Shown here one piece after another: positions 12,501-25,360 of a stretch of 64,000 nucleotides of DNA. The translations under genes and the position numbers were made by a program. The stretch comes from Symbiodinium natans (Eukaryota; Sar; Dinophyceae; Suessiales; Symbiodiniaceae), in assembly GCA_905221605.1 (NCBI GenBank), contig CAJNDS010002271.1, positions 129,001-193,000 on the forward strand, in the 5' to 3' direction. The notes under the pieces were generated by a model. That model was not told the DNA's origin, made no database searches, and saw nothing but the letters and a program-made list of their open reading frames with translations. Positions within the stretch are counted from its first letter, which is position 1, and the number at the start of each line of letters is the position of its first letter.

Positions 12501-13894
12501 GCCGGTCTAAAAGTCGCGTGATGAAGCAGGACTTGCCGGCATTGGCGGCCCCCACGACGAACCTCTCGACAAGGCAGATGTGAATCTCTGCTCGCAAGCA
12601 AAGGCCGGTGTTTACAGGTTTGCCGAAATGGCCTTTTCAAGCCAAGGTGCACGTCCATGCCACACCGGGATTCGATGATGGCATTCGCAGCATGATTGAT
12701 GTACTTCCCCGTCTCATTGCTGACAAGCTTGACCTTGCGCGTGTTTCTATCAGAGACCCCAGCACCTGCAATCTCCAGGGGGAGGGAGAGCAAGAACAAA
12801 TCAGACCCAAAACCTAGCTTTTTCCGAAGCAAGCTTGCTTTGGGGCCCTGTGCACAAAATCACCTCCCAGAAATGAATAAGCTCTCTGGGCGACGTTCAC
12901 AACTCGCAGCTTCTTCTTCCGCAAGATGTAGAGTAGCCACTTCTCGACTGGCTCCAGCTTGGTCTTCGGTGGCAGGAGGTCCTTTCTCCACGTGGGGTGG
13001 AGCATAGGGAAGTGATGAGATGGAGTGCAGAATGGTTTAAGTTGGAAATCCGCCGAGGCCTGAGGCCTGAGGCCTGAGGCGTTTAGATCCAGGTCTCGGG
13101 AACTTTCATAGTTGTACCCACCGAGCTTGTTTTTGCGCGGAATAGGTGACCGCCCTAGCCGACCAGTGTCCAGATGCGGACGACGTGTCGGGACCAGGGA
13201 AGATTTCGGGCCAGCCATAGGGGGCGGATGTTGTGTTTCCCCTAACCTCCCGACCCTACCTCCCCCCCCTAGCCCCCCCACTTCTCGTGAACCCTGAATT
13301 CGCCTCGGTACCCTTGCCGAGGCGGCTTCGCGTTACCGTTTAAATTATATAAGGAGTTGAGGGCTTCAGCCTTAGGCTCACACACAAAGGTACGACCCGA
13401 GCTGTGTTGATTTCATGATCTCAACTCGCTTCGACGAGCATCAATCTTGGTTCCAATCAAGACGACCGGGTTCTTCCCAACAATCTGCCGGATCTTGCCT
13501 CAAAGCACCGGAGCCGGCAAACAGAACACAAAAGAATAAGCAAGACAGAGCTTTGAGTGGAAATATCAGGCTTCTCGCCATATGGACTACAAGGAGCCAC
13601 AGCCTTCATCCAGCATGTTAAGTCTGTTAAGTCAAAGAGGAGGCACGGATGAACGAGCCGTTGAAGTCAAGCACATCCACAATGTACCTTGACTCGACGC
13701 ACGGGGTGACCATGGGCCACCACATAGGCCGAGCATCCGTTGAACGGATCAAACGCACTGACATCCTGGTAGGTGACCTTGAAAGCCTACGCCCTTGCGC
13801 CCCAGAACCTCAAGGGTCAGGCAAGCAACACAACCAAACAGCGACGTTTGGAGATGGTTTGCAGCTGCTGGGCAAGCACATCTGCCGGAACTAC
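9587..13894 (-). CDS. Circularly permuted GTPase, YqeH/NOA1 type, spliced
   Basis: Eleven exons read in phase: 13894-13830, 13687-13647, 13498-13443, 12981-12892, 12733-12651, 12562-12496, then (after a gap of at least one exon) 10652-10597, 10516-10447, 10307-10253, 10109-9998 and 9741-9587 with a TGA stop. The order of motifs is that of permuted GTPases: YIVDVLDFNGS, the G4-like LIGTKID followed by LLPP, the G5-like LVSNETG, then the G1 P-loop VVGAANAGKS, and finally G3 as LYDTPG. This G4-G5-G1-G3 order identifies the YqeH/NOA1/MTG3 group, which in other organisms acts in ribosome small-subunit assembly in bacteria or organelles. That role is inferred here by family. G2 (usually PGTT) lies in the unresolved gap, which also holds a 1-kb degenerate repeat. 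The N terminus, where a zinc-finger motif is usual, was not found. Donors are a mix of GT, GC and GA. Confidence 0.8.
11205..12200. repeat. Degenerate repeat array around GCAATGATGYTRCC
   Basis: About a dozen copies of a phrase like ggcaatgatgctacctttcc, followed by ccttaggg(g)t and gttgttgct, spaced irregularly by 30-135 bp. The array lies between the G1 and G3 exons of the permuted GTPase gene and is therefore probably intronic. Short plus-strand frames across it are low-complexity Leu/Phe-rich shadows. Confidence 0.7.
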
Positions 13895-14574
13895 CTCGGA
13901 TATCTGGCCGGGAAGTTCGGAAAATCACTTGGTGCATCTTCTTCATGCGCACGTCTTTGCTCGGATTTTTGGGGCGTTAGGGCTTCAAGCTGCGCGACTC
14001 GGGACCACATCAAGGCCCATCGCGTGGGGTTGCTACGGTTTTTGGGGGGTTAAACCGGGGGTTTTGACTGGAATTCGGGCCTACTGGATGGGCTTAGAGA
14101 TGCTCCGACCATCGAAAATCAGGACCTCGTGCCGCATTTACTCCTTGCTCTTATGTTCACTCTCTTCACAAAGCATTGCAGAGAGGGAAAATAAGAAATT
14201 GAAAGAAAGAAGGAAAGAAAGAAAGAGAGCGAGAGAGAGAGAGAGAGAGAGACAGAAAAAAACAAAAAACACTTCGGATGCCATGGCTGCTTGCCCGCCA
14301 AAGCCAACTTGGCCTTCGGCCATGACTTCCTGTTCAGGAAGCTTCCAGGGCATCACCAAAGCTCAGTCTCAGGCAATCAATGCACGTTTCTCTCTCCGCA
14401 AACGAACCGCAGCTGCAGACACGTGGACTTCATAAAGGCATGGCAAGCATGATGCTGGCAAACTCTCGAAACGTTCCATGAGATGGGCTTATCGGCTTTT
14501 GGGGGCTAGGCTTAGGGGGCTCAGCCTTCACCACCGGGACCAACTGCCCCTGCTCCAAAGCCAGGCACCGCGAG

Positions 14575-14622
14575 CACAGCAGCTTGCGATGTAGACCTCA
14601 CAGCAGCTTGCGATGTAGACCC
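14575..14622. repeat. 24-bp perfect tandem duplication
   Basis: The sequence cacagcagcttgcgatgtag, followed by acct or accc, occurs twice head to tail, immediately downstream of the stop codon of the 14.6-15.5 kb gene. Confidence 0.85.
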
Positions 14623-14639
14623 TCTTCGCAGGAGATTCG

Positions 14640-15536
14640 TCAAATGCTCGTGCTCAACACAATCATATGGAACGCCTTGTGCCAGGCCTGCCCATACTCA
14701 CTAGAATTTGTGGGCGGAGTGGCATAATCCAGCACAATACTAATTAATTCCTTCTTTCGAAATTCGACATGAAATTGGCCCACGGTCAGCAGCAGACCAA
14801 CTTCATCGAAAACCCGAGGGTCAAGGCGTTTGGCCTGGGAAGGCGCCGTCTTAAAATGTAAGGGTCGGTGCTCGGATGGCCCTAGTCGGGTCGTCTCCTT
14901 CCCAACTGCGAAGGCTTCTTGAGCATCTTCATGAAACCTCCTCCGAGTGGCGCTCCGACCACTTCTCCAGGTAGTTGGAGAAGCGCACATAACCTCAGGG
15001 GGGGCTTCCCCTTTGCACCCACACACCTTAAGCCCCTGCCAGGCCAAGGCCGACCCCACACTGAAATCCTTCTAGCAGTCGACTCTGAAACCCGGTTCCC
15101 GAAGGTTCCTCATGCATCCTCATGCATGCAGTGACAAGGTCGGCAGCAGCAAGTAGCTAAGGAGGCAAGTCGCCAACATTGTTCGGGTCGTGTGTCTGAA
15201 GCGGAATCCCGCAACCGCGGCAGCAAATCAATCGCCTCAGATGACTCGAGGCCCGCTACGAAGCTGATCGTCGAGGATGTTCTCTTTTGAGAGCTGGGGG
15301 GACTCAGACAGAACCTCTCAACTTTTTACTACAAAGACAGAGAATCCGAGACCTAGACTCGCAATAAACCTGGGGAAGAAGATCTTTTTCAAGATGTGGG
15401 GAACACATCTTCGCTCCCCACAAGTCTAGCTGTTCCCGCAACCGTGCAGTCCGGAGCCCTGCAGTTCTGAACAGCACTTAGGGGGATGAAGACTCTTGTA
15501 AAAGTCGTGGCACTGTTTCAAGTCTTCTGGGTACTT
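14640..15536 (-). CDS. 3' part of a spliced gene, unknown function
   Basis: Three exons join in phase: 14993-14941 (YVRFSNYLEKWSERHSE), 14834-14751 (AKRLDPRVFDEVGLLL and on to FRKK) and 14687-14640 (AWHKAFHMIVLSTSI, TGA stop). All three follow AG and begin with G. The first two end at GA donors. A likely upstream exon at 15536-15476 (KYPEDLKQCHDFYKS, then LHPPK) joins in the correct phase through a GC donor and sits behind a long pyrimidine run, but its acceptor is followed by A. The 5' end was not found. The two cysteines in the upstream part recall small organelle proteins, but no family is assigned. Confidence 0.6.
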
Positions 15537-15599
15537 CTCAAAGTGGTGGGGTGGTGGGGGGGGGGGGGGGAGAGGCACCATACCCCGAAAATAGCATCT

Positions 15600-17700
15600 C
15601 AATAAAACCCCCCAAAGGCCCCTAGACTTTTTTGGAAAAGCATCATGAGGCCAAGGGATGCAGGAGCAAAACACAACAGACAAGCGCTTAAAAGAAGCAT
15701 CCCCCATGACTCAACGGGGCCCAATGACTTCCCATGATCGCTTTTGAATCCCCTTCCCTGAGGCTGCTTAGAGTCTTTATAAGGCTAACTTGGGTTGCTT
15801 AGAGCTGCAGGATCCAGCCTTTTCCCCTTCAGCGTGCTGGCATTCCGAATCTAAACAGGATCTCCAGTTCCCAAACGCCAGCAAGCAAGCGGCTCTGATG
15901 CTTTGTTGGCCCGGGTCATAAGATCCTCGGAAAGAATTGAGTCCGGCTTCGCTCTCTCTCTCTCTCTCTCTCTCTGGATTTCATAAGAGGCGGCATCCCG
16001 CCCATCCGCCCCAGGCGGAGCACCCACCATTCACGTTCACGACATGTCAATGTGTGCATGGACCTTTGGTGTCGCAGCCCAGGTCATTCTGCAAACGAGC
16101 TCGCGAGACAGCAGCTTGAGTCCATACTGGGAGGCTGAGCGAGCTAAAAGGAGCTAAAGAAGCAGCTGACGGCTACATGCAGCTTGGGGTCGATCCCCTT
16201 GGTGAGCGGGTCGTCTGTGTGGGGGTCAAAGACGCCTGGCTGGCTCCTTCAGAGACCCCAACTGAGAGCAGAGGCAACTGTAAAGCAGACTCCACTGGAC
16301 TTCGGACCTTTTTGAGTTAGATCCCCTAGCTACACGCCCTGGAAAACGTGCAACACACGGGACTCCCCAAAAGAGGGAGGGAGAGAGAGAGAGAGAGAGA
16401 ACGCAGAGAGCAAACAAGGTCCTCCGCGGGTTCGGCACGATCTCTTCGACCATGGCCTCAAGGATTCAGGCGATTTCAGGGTCTGATGCTGTTTTGTTTC
16501 TTTTCACGGGGCCTTTCTAGAGGGCTCCGCTTTCAGACCTATCCTAAGCGCAGGCGCCAGGATATCTAGAAGTCATGGGAGTATTAGAGTTCGATATGGG
16601 CGACGGCATGCTGGACTTGCACCAGCCTCGAGCTCTTCCCCACTTGGGCCGCCCGGGAAGCCCGCAAAAGGAACGCCTTTCCTTCGCAAGAGCAGACATG
16701 TTGATCACACTTGGCAGAGTCGCGAAGGGAGATGTTCTAAGAACGTAGTGCTCGGTTGAATTTCGGTACAGAAACTGCATGGACAGGGAACCTTGCAGTA
16801 AAAGAACATCTTGACTCGGGCGTGGCGGTAGATCAAGATCTTGCTTGACGATGGAATGAAGAAACGAGTGTTTTTTCTGTGCCCACACGTGTCAGGGCTG
16901 TCAGGGTTTGAAAAACTAAAGACGACATGTTCCCGGACAGGCAGAGGTGTAGCTCTCCAAGTGTATTTTGACAGCTTGCCGGCAAAAACACGAAGTAGTT
17001 GGCCCTGCACGTCTGAAGCATACCCCTGAGCCGCAACGTCCGCAAAGCAAAGAACAAGCTGAAAGGATCTGAAGCGCCCTTTTCATTTCCAGGGAAGGCT
17101 CGTGTTGGGAAGCCTTTTTGGCGCCGCAGGCAGTTCCAATTGCCTCGGTGGGAAGGGTTCAGCGACTTCATGGCCCTGCAGGCACCCGGCCTAGTGGGCC
17201 AAGTAGCCATGCTTTGCCTCGATTATCTACTTTCGGAGGATGAAGTGACTCTCGAACCCCTCTATCGTTGCTTTCCTGCGGTGGTGCACCGGAAGCTGTC
17301 TCTACGTGTCTCGACCGATCAATTCAGAGCACATGTCATGGGCAGACGCACACGCGGGGTTGCTGACATCGGCTGCGTTCCGGGCAATGTCTGAAGGACT
17401 TGTAAAGATAAAGAAGGAAGCGATGAAACAGAAGCGCTTCCAGCATGTTCTGACAAGCTTTCAGTTTAGGGAAAAGCCGTGACATGCTCTGACGCAGGTA
17501 CCCATGAACGCACACAAATAAACCCAAAGTCGGGCAAGCACGCTCGCAAGAGCGCACCCCCACATTCACCCTGGACTTGGACATCTGCGGCTCACCACAA
17601 GAATATTCAACAAACGCATGAATGCAGACGGGCCGACTTTCTGAGCTGGTCCAATTCGTCCTCCGAGTCATTGGGCGGCCAAAAAAACCGCGGCGGTGCA
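15600..17700. other. No supported gene
   Basis: The stretch has CT and GA runs at 15952-15975 and 16379-16400. A minus frame at 16705-17010 and a plus frame at 17140-17394 look mildly coding, but each overlaps an equally plausible frame and lacks clear exon borders. Confidence 0.4.
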
Positions 17701-17761
17701 TGCCCCAACCCTCTTGGGCCCTAGGGCAACCCATGAACCGTGATGGGCGCCTCGTGAAAGT

Positions 17762-17932
17762 TTATAGATTTAACAGTGGTTTAACCTTCCTACACTTTCT
17801 GCCCTGTGGACTTGCGAGGAATTCGATGAGTTTAGAGGACGATACGTCTGCTTGGCACTTCCGCTGCTCCTCCAGCGGCGCCGGGTCACGCGAAGCGCGC
17901 CGCGCGACAGCGGCACCCAAACAGAAGGGCAC
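17762..17932 (-). CDS. Probable terminal exon, unknown protein
   Basis: The exon follows gtggcgag and begins with G, giving 56 codons in phase 0 and a TAA stop. It reads VPFCLGAAVARRASRDPAP, then LEEQRKCQADVSSSKLIEFL, and ends KVKPLLNL. Charged helical composition and codon choice support coding use. The last 15 residues could instead be intron if the GC at the CAGGGC site is a donor. Frames upstream (18.0-18.3 kb) overlap each other, so the preceding exon was not chosen. Confidence 0.5.
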   Translation of the reverse strand: MPFCLGAAVARRASRDPAPLEEQRKCQADVSSSKLIEFLASPQGRKCRKVKPLLNL

Positions 17933-18409
17933 CTCGCCACGGTGTGCTTCAAGGCCGCAACGAGGTGTGGGCAGCGTGGGGGAAAGTGGAAAGCGTCTTC
18001 TGGGCGTGTTGACAAGCATCGCGGGAACTTGACGAGTGCGCCCCTGAAGATGTGACACCCCAAAGTTCCAGTGCCCCCTTCGGTGGCACTCGTGCGATAC
18101 TCCGATGCTCCGAAGCTCCGATGCTCGTGTGACGTATCTGTTCGTCCCCGGAGCTGGCCACAGCGCCCATCCAGGGAGCTTCGTCGGGAGCCTGGCAAGG
18201 TCGGAGTGTGTGTCAGTGTTGCAGCTGCGGGGCCTGGGTCTCTAGGTGTGCTCTTTGAAAATCCCCCTTTTTGCTGCACATACATACATATGTATATACG
18301 TATATGTGAGACTAACCTTTTGAGTCCATTTCACGCATATCCCTCATATGGTTTATTTCTGAAAGAAACGCATCAACCTGTTTCCAAGACTCTTTGGGAG
18401 AAAAATGCG

Positions 18410-18870
18410 CAATAAGCTTGGGTGCAATAAGCTTGGGTTTTCTTTTATTTCTCAACTTACCAGTTGATGTTTACGCTACGTCCATGTAGGATTCGCTGCA
18501 CTTCTTGATGCTCATAATAAACAGAACTCAACTGTTGCCTTTCTTGAAGTTCATGCTCTCTAAATAGCGATACAAAACAACGAATATGTATGAATGATGA
18601 AAGCAACTACCGGAGCATCTAGGTTGTGGCGAAAGGCAAAATAAGCAGGAGTCGATTGTTGATATTGTTGATTGGAAGATACTGACATTCGCAACATGGC
18701 CCTTTACCTAAATACTGCATGTCAAGGCAACGTCATCATGCCTCTTGATCTTTTTGTTGGATAAGACTGATAAGACTCTCAAATATAGCCGATTCGCGCC
18801 AAGGCAACTAGTACAGATCTGGGGGGCCACATGAAATAAACGAGTTTAAAGTCTTGCAGCTGCAGCTGAC
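18410..18870. other. AT-rich stretch without gene
   Basis: This stretch is visibly AT-richer than its surroundings, with a short tandem repeat (gcaataagcttggg twice at its left end). No open frame of interest and no terminal repeats were seen. It may be an old insertion. Confidence 0.5.
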
Positions 18871-19079
18871 TTAGAAGGTGATCAACATGTCATCCAGCCT
18901 CCAACTCAAACAAACATGCTATCCTGGGATCAAGTCGAAGTCAGCAACGACGTCAGCAAGTGTTCAACTGCCTTGGGAGTGTGTGAGAAGCCTCATGGCC
19001 TTTCTTTGGTTCTGCAGACCCTGGACTGCAAAGGGCTATGGAACCCCAAGCATGTTCCAACGTCTCTGGCGTCCAAGAC

Positions 19080-19734
19080 CTGCCAGGGCGGCTCGACCCA
19101 TCGACCATGGGGAGGCCCTGGTGACGCCAGTGCCACTCTTGCAGAGCCTGCTATTCTAGGCTGCAGACCCCAAACCCACCATGTGCATGAAAGTATGCGG
19201 CCCTGAACACTGCAATCTCCAAACCAGCCGTCTCCTGAGCAGGGAAACATGGAGCTGGGGGACAGGATGGGAAAGTCTGTAACAAGGATCTCCGGCATAC
19301 TTGCACACAGCAGCCCTTCGAAGGTAAATATGATGTAATGCAGCCTTGCCCACGTTGCAACACACGTTCAAAACTCCAAATAGTTCGTCCAGGCCAAGAG
19401 GCCATACCGACACCCTGCCCGGCCCCCTCTTTAAAATATCCTGGGGCCTGCACCAGCTCCGTGCCGACTTCGTGCCAGCGGCACACCTCCAGCCCGTAGC
19501 AAAGTGCGTCATGAGGCAAGAAGGAAGCAGAACGAGGACAAAGGAAGCAGTGAAGGCCGCATCATGAGGGGGCCCCTACTTCGGTTCAGGAACGCAATGC
19601 AAGCCGTGGCATGCTAATGAAGCCTGCTCTAGGCATCTTTGTTACATCACCAAGATAATAAGGGGCAGAATCCGCTTACCAGCGTCTGCTAAGAACCCCA
19701 TCTGGCCATCTGGCAATGCCAAAACGGGGCTGGC
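19080..19734 (-). CDS. Scattered exons of one unknown gene
   Basis: Three short exons have good borders. 19734-19680 (ASPVLALPDGQMGFLADA) ends at a strong donor GTAAGC. 19486-19448 (VCRWHEVGTELVQ) lies between an AG acceptor followed by G and a CAG/GC donor. 19117-19080 reads GLPMVDGSSRPG and ends CAG before GT. The second and third join in phase 0; the first ends in phase 1, so at least one exon is missing between it and the second. A hydrophobic frame upstream (19.8-20.0 kb, with LCLVLIVLSFKCFLIDL) may be a membrane exon of the same gene. Function unknown. Confidence 0.4.
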
Positions 19735-21060
19735 CTCCCAGGCTGCCGCAGTGATGCCAGCCGGGCTCTGCCATGGGGATGGGAAACGATTTTTTTCGGA
19801 CTGCGTGACTGACAGAATCTGTTGTAGACACACGCCACTAAGATTAAGAGCTGGGCTGCTGAGATCAATAAGAAAGCACTTGAATGAAAGCACAATAAGC
19901 ACTAGACACAACCTGCCGCGTGCTTGTGCCAAGCACAACTTGAGGCTCTTGAGGTACAGTGGCTGCGGACTCCCCGACACATGCAGGAACATGTTCTCCG
20001 TGGCTGCAATCGTGCAATGTGCGATCAAAGGGCTATCACGGTTGCTGGGGACTGCTGAGAGCTGGGATAGCGCAGCCTATGTTCGCGCGTTGCTAAGCTA
20101 CCCTCCTTTGCATCCCCAGGTGCACGGTTTACCTAGTTATTGCTCCGATGTAGGACCTTACTTTTCGGCTCCGCAAGATCCACCCTACCCGAAGCACAAC
20201 TCCCCCCCCTTCTCCTTCCCCCCCCTCTGTCGGCCTCCTGAGGGAGTGCGGCCATCATACCCTGAATCAGAGTACGGTTTGTCGAAGGGGATACCAAAAG
20301 GTCAGGGCATTGGAATCTGAAAACTTGATGGCAGCCAACCTCTGCCTAGAGACCCAAATTGATGACGAGTGTCCAGTGCTCCCGCGCAAACGTTTCAATC
20401 CATTCGACAAAGCTTGCAAAGCTGCATCACTGTGTTCGTGTGTGAATCCGAAACCCGACAACGGTGTAAGACCACTTGAAGAGCATGCCAAGAGCACCTC
20501 AGGAAAGTAGGAGCATTTCCCTGCCACATTTCCCGAGATGCAGCGGCTCAGCCGCCGATCTCATCTGGAGCTTCGATCTCTGGCTCACATGCCATCCTTC
20601 TAATTCTCCTGACTCACGCTTCGACCACTCCCTCCCTGTCCTTTTCTCTTTCCTCTTTCTTTTTCTCTGAAAGGACGCCTCGGGACAATTTTACCCCCAC
20701 CGGTTCGGGGCTCTCGACGACGAGAGCCGCAGAGCGCACTCAAGCTCCCAAGTCCATTCGGCGTGAAGGTGTTGTGCAAGCATTGCTCCCGCCCAGACCC
20801 CTCCTCTCCTGACAGGTTCTCAGGCCATCGCGGCACAAGTTTTGCCTTTGATATCGACCTTCCGGGCTTCGTTCTTCCTCCTCTTGATCCCTCTTGTGCA
20901 GCATCCCGCGTGCGGCCCTTCATTGATGAAATGCAGCCATGCCATTTTGCTGTCTGCCGCTGCGATCATGGAAAGCCCTTGCTTTTGAAGAGTAGTTGCG
21001 TCAAGGTCTTGTGGCGCGACTGTCTGTGCTGGCTGTAGAACAGAACAGGCACAGTACCAC

Positions 21061-21126
21061 CTGAGCGGTTGAAACAATGTATCACCAGCCTTAAGCTGAC
21101 CGGCAGCATCCGCTTTTGGAGAGATC
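21061..21126 (-). CDS. Possible PDZ-domain exon
   Basis: A 66-nt exon lies between tggccag followed by G and an AG/GT donor, with phase 2 both in and out. It encodes ISPKADAAGQLKAGDTLFQ, which matches the part of PDZ domains around the second strand and the G-x-L-x-x-GD turn. PDZ domains bind C-terminal peptides of partners. The rest of the domain was not located, so the family call is tentative. Confidence 0.4.
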
Positions 21127-21910
21127 CTGGCCACCGGATTCGTGCTCAGCTCAACGCAAGAAGTGGAGAGTTCCGGTTGGTTGAGGCCTTCAGATTTAAG
21201 ATTTTGTGCTGAGGCTTCGAGCCTTTAAGCTTCTGGTTCCGCGACCCCTGATTCTTCTATGACATCTATGATGTGGTTGAGCAGAACCCTCCCTCCCACA
21301 CCTTCCGCAACAGTAACAATCCTGAGTTGCAAGGCTCGGGTCAAAAGCAGGTGGGGCGGCAAATGATTCGAAATAATCCCTGGATATCCAAACACGGCCA
21401 CACGAACAGCAGCTCAAGTCCGGATTAGCAAACCGCCATGAGATAGGGATGCACCGTCGCACGGTCAGACGCTCCAGAGCCACAAGTGTCGGCAGGCAGG
21501 CTTGCACGTAGACAACCCCGACAACCAAACAAGCTTCACAGCTGAAACCGTAACATGGCATGAGTCATAGCTCAAGTGGCTCGATTACGCTCCTGAACAG
21601 CCCGGCATCCTTGACTTGACGGCCATCCCCCGTCCCAGGCAAGCGGCAAAGGTGCGGCAGTCTTCAAGGGAAGCAAACCGACTGCTTACCTCCAAGAACT
21701 GATTCAGAGGGGGAGGATTGTCGAGACTAGAGCACCGTGTATACCCCTGTGAGCCTCAGCGCCAGGATCGGCGTTGGATCTGATCGCGAGAAGCGCATGT
21801 CCGGGTCTTCCTCAGCCCGCGGACTCGGCTCAACATGGCAAGGTTCTTGCCACTGTAGTAACTGTAGTAGCTTAAGTCATGGCCATGAGTGGGCATCTGC
21901 CCACGAAAAC

Positions 21911-22095
21911 CTGATCCTCTGAGTGGTATCGGCATCCCCGAAACGCAGCCCTGCAGCAGCCTCCAGCTGCAGCTCTTCGGCAACTTCAATGAAAGTGTTT
22001 TTGACCTGCATCGGAGTAGACATGCTGAGCAAGCTCTGCTCACTCTCGTTAGCTTTGCGCATATCACCCTTCAGCAGCACTACTCTTCTATGCAT
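21911..22095 (-). CDS. Probable exon with VKNTFIEV motif
   Basis: An open frame of 61 codons ends at an AG/GT donor. It contains STPMQVKNTFIEVAEE and then LQLEAAAGLRFGD. From memory, a VKNTFI motif is common in dinoflagellate proteins, often ones with RNA-binding or CCCH zinc domains, but no such domain is visible here. A start at ATG 22062 (MRKANESEQSLLSM) or at 22095 is possible. Confidence 0.45.
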
Positions 22096-23012
22096 CCTTC
22101 CCCAAGTCTACCCACAAATAATCCAAGACCTGATGCTAAACCGCAGCGCATGACTGCAGCTGATCAATGCAAACCATGTGCTTCTTGCCTTAACCTTGTT
22201 TTCGCTGCCCACAGGAAGCGAGCCACTCCTGACAGTGACACAGAATCCATCTCCGGAGCTCAGGCACGTCACCAAAGAAGACATAACTTTGATGATAAAC
22301 AACTGGAACGCAATCTAAGCTAAGCAAACATGGGGGGGGTCCCTACAAAGCCACAAGCTACAAAAAGGCTGAATTTGGCCAAAGCAAAGCTGCTCGAGAG
22401 CCTGTGCAATCTTGGCAGGAATGGCTCTTTCGCGCTATCACAGAATCACAGGTCTGGATCTCAACTCATTTGCCCGAGGCCAACTTGCAGCAGCTCTGCC
22501 CTGCTTGAGATTGAAAGGTATCGAAAGAGAGCAATGGCAGAACAAGGTGTGCTGGACTGATGGACAGTTGTGAACAACGCTCTGTGCAAAGTGTCCCGAT
22601 GGAGGAGGGCGGTGAGATCGGCTTGGCCGGACTCTCCTGTCTTCTCCAGGCACATGGAGTTGTCAGGGCTTAGGACTAGGATGCATCGAAATGCCGATCC
22701 CCACATGTGCAACAAGCTTTCATGCGAGGCTGGATTCCTAGGTCTGCCTCGCATGCACGAGTGCTGCAAGAGTTCAAAAGAGCTGGAAAGCGCAATACCA
22801 CGCCTCGCTACACTTTGAGGCTTTGAGAGGAAGGCTACGATGCTTTGTGGGCAGGTGCCCCGAAAGAAAGCCTGGCCAAAGCGTGCCTTCCAAGAGTACC
22901 GGGGACGTGGAGGGGAACGAGGGATGGGAGGGATTCAAAGCCATGCGCTGCGCGCCAAACCCCAAAGCGCACCAACTCAGTAGCAACTCCCCTAACAGCC
23001 CCAGAAGCCCCC

Positions 23013-23078
23013 CCCTAAACCCTAAACCCTAAACCCTAAACCCTAAACCCTAAACCCTAAACCCTAAACCCTAAACCC
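23013..23078. repeat. Interstitial telomere-like repeat (CCCTAAA)n
   Basis: Nine near-perfect heptamers, the longest such tract in the window. Confidence 0.95.
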
Positions 23079-25360
23079 CCTGAGTTCAGCGCCGGCGATC
23101 CGGGGCTTGCTCCCCTGAGTGCACAGCAGCTTTTCAAGGGGGTTTGCCTTTTCTGGGATCTACTGCTGCGGCCTTCACTCCGTTCACTCTGTGAGACTCA
23201 CCATGCAAGCTTCGTATAGGGTATCTGATCTGAAGGTTCACTCAGGTCAACCCTCAGTTTAGGAGCTTGTAGGGGCCGGTAGAAGTCGTATAGAAGTCAT
23301 AGACAGACCCATCGTGAAGAGCATTCAGGTGTCACTGCTGAGTACTGTCTGATTTGCGGCTTTGACATGCAAGCGCGAGCCCTTAGCCCTGCACCTGGAA
23401 ACCCACAAGAACCACCCAAAACTGCCCAAAACCCCAAACTCGCCCTGCCCCGGTTGCACAGCAAGCCTGCCCTAAGCTATGCCTGGGTGGGGTTTCGGGG
23501 TTTGGGAGGCAAACTCTTTGAGAACCCTGAAGCTGCTGCCAGGGACCCGGACCCATGTTGAGGGGAAGACTCCTGTGACGTTGGGAGGGCGCCTGCCTGC
23601 AGGGTCCAAGAATTGCCCGGGTCTCGTCATGAATCTTCAGTGCAGGCTCAGCGTACTTCGAGGCTGCCTCCTTTTTGCAATCTTCGTTTTATTCCTGGGG
23701 GAACCTTTGAACATCTGCGAGCTTCCAAGTAGCAGTGGCATCAACACAAGCAGCAGCAGCCATACGGGGAACGCCTAACCTAGGTCCCAAAGTTAAGTCT
23801 GGGTCATGAGGACACCAACCTCACGCGGGCGCAGGGTGCGTCTGAGAGGCGAGGAGGTGTCCTTCACATCTTCGGAAATCTGCAGGTTTCCGCCGGCTTA
23901 AGGACCGACATGTGCAAAGGTGCCAATACGATCTGAAAACTGAACTTGTACCATATCTTGACAAAGCTATCTTGACAACAGCGATTGTCTCGGCTAGACG
24001 GGGGTCATTGAATTGAATGGGTGAACTCACAACCTACGCGATGGACTGCGGCAATCGGCGATCATGCAAAAGTCCAGACTCCAGAGCAATGTACAGTTCA
24101 CAGAAGCCTTCTACTTGCCTGAGCCTGAAGTCCCCCGAGCAACTTGCAATCTCGCTTGCACGAGCATGCGACGATCATGCGACTAGCTCATGGCACTTTC
24201 CAAAACAGTCCCTCAGGTAAACCCGGGTAACCCAAACCTCGGCCCTACACACACATAGGCAGGAATGTTGCTTGCTGAGCGCCGAGCACTGGCGGCACCC
24301 CCAGAGGTGCAGGAGACGACGACACTTAGGTCCTCGGCAGCAGGAGAGACTTCATGACGGAACTCTTCTCGGGAGCGGGGCTATCGCTTTCGGCTTGTCC
24401 CAGTTCGGGGGAGTGTGCCAGTCCCGACAAGATCAAACGATGACACTCGGGTGCTGCAGGTGCTGATCGTGCTGTGCTACGCGTGTATTGTGGCTGTTGT
24501 GGTGCAGGGGTGGTGGCCCTGACCTCTGCGATGCTGCTTCAGGCTTCGACACTCTCGGTGCGAAAATTCGGATTGCTTATGTTGCAGTCATGATACTTGT
24601 GGTGTTACTCTGTTCCTCCATCAGGAAGCCTTCTACTCGAGAGAGCTGGGCGCGTCGCAGTCTTGAGGAGCTCTCTTCGCAAGTCGCCTGAGAGACGGGG
24701 GCCCTTGCAACTCCGAGAAGCCAATGGACCCGAAGAATAAACGAATGACGAGTTAAACAACTTGAGACTCTGCACGTGCGATCGAGCGACGGAAGGAGAA
24801 GTTGCTTTGGTGAGACTGTGAGCAAAGGCTTCAAGAAAACTCTGGGCTTCTTCCGAAATCTTGCAGCGCTGTCACAGTGTCACTGTGAGCGTCTATACCA
24901 TACCAGAAAATATCAGCCCCAAAACGCTGCATGCAGCCCAGATGCTGTACACCGTCACAGCATTGACTGCAACCTTGGGGAGCGGAAAGGAACCCCAACA
25001 CGTCAGGCAGCGACTACAGTGACTACAGCACCGTGAGAGGATGGGGGTCACAAGGGAGTGAAACGGTGCTCGGGAGGCTCAGGGAACCGACGGCTCCTTA
25101 GGTTTGGCTGGAAGCTGAGCTGCTCTCCAGCCCTCAACTCTAAAAAAATCTAATAAACAGTTGCGAGGACTGGCCTGGGGTAAAGAGCCAAAGTCCTGAA
25201 TCCCAAGGTCTCTACATGCCTCAGAAGTTCTCAGAAGCCTTAACTTTCAAATGTCTGGGGCACTTGCAACCTCATCTCCGCGGGAGATGCTCTGGCCACC
25301 TGCTTCCTCCCCAAACAAAAATCCGCTGAAGCCAAGGCTCTTGGGGAACAAGGAGAATGA

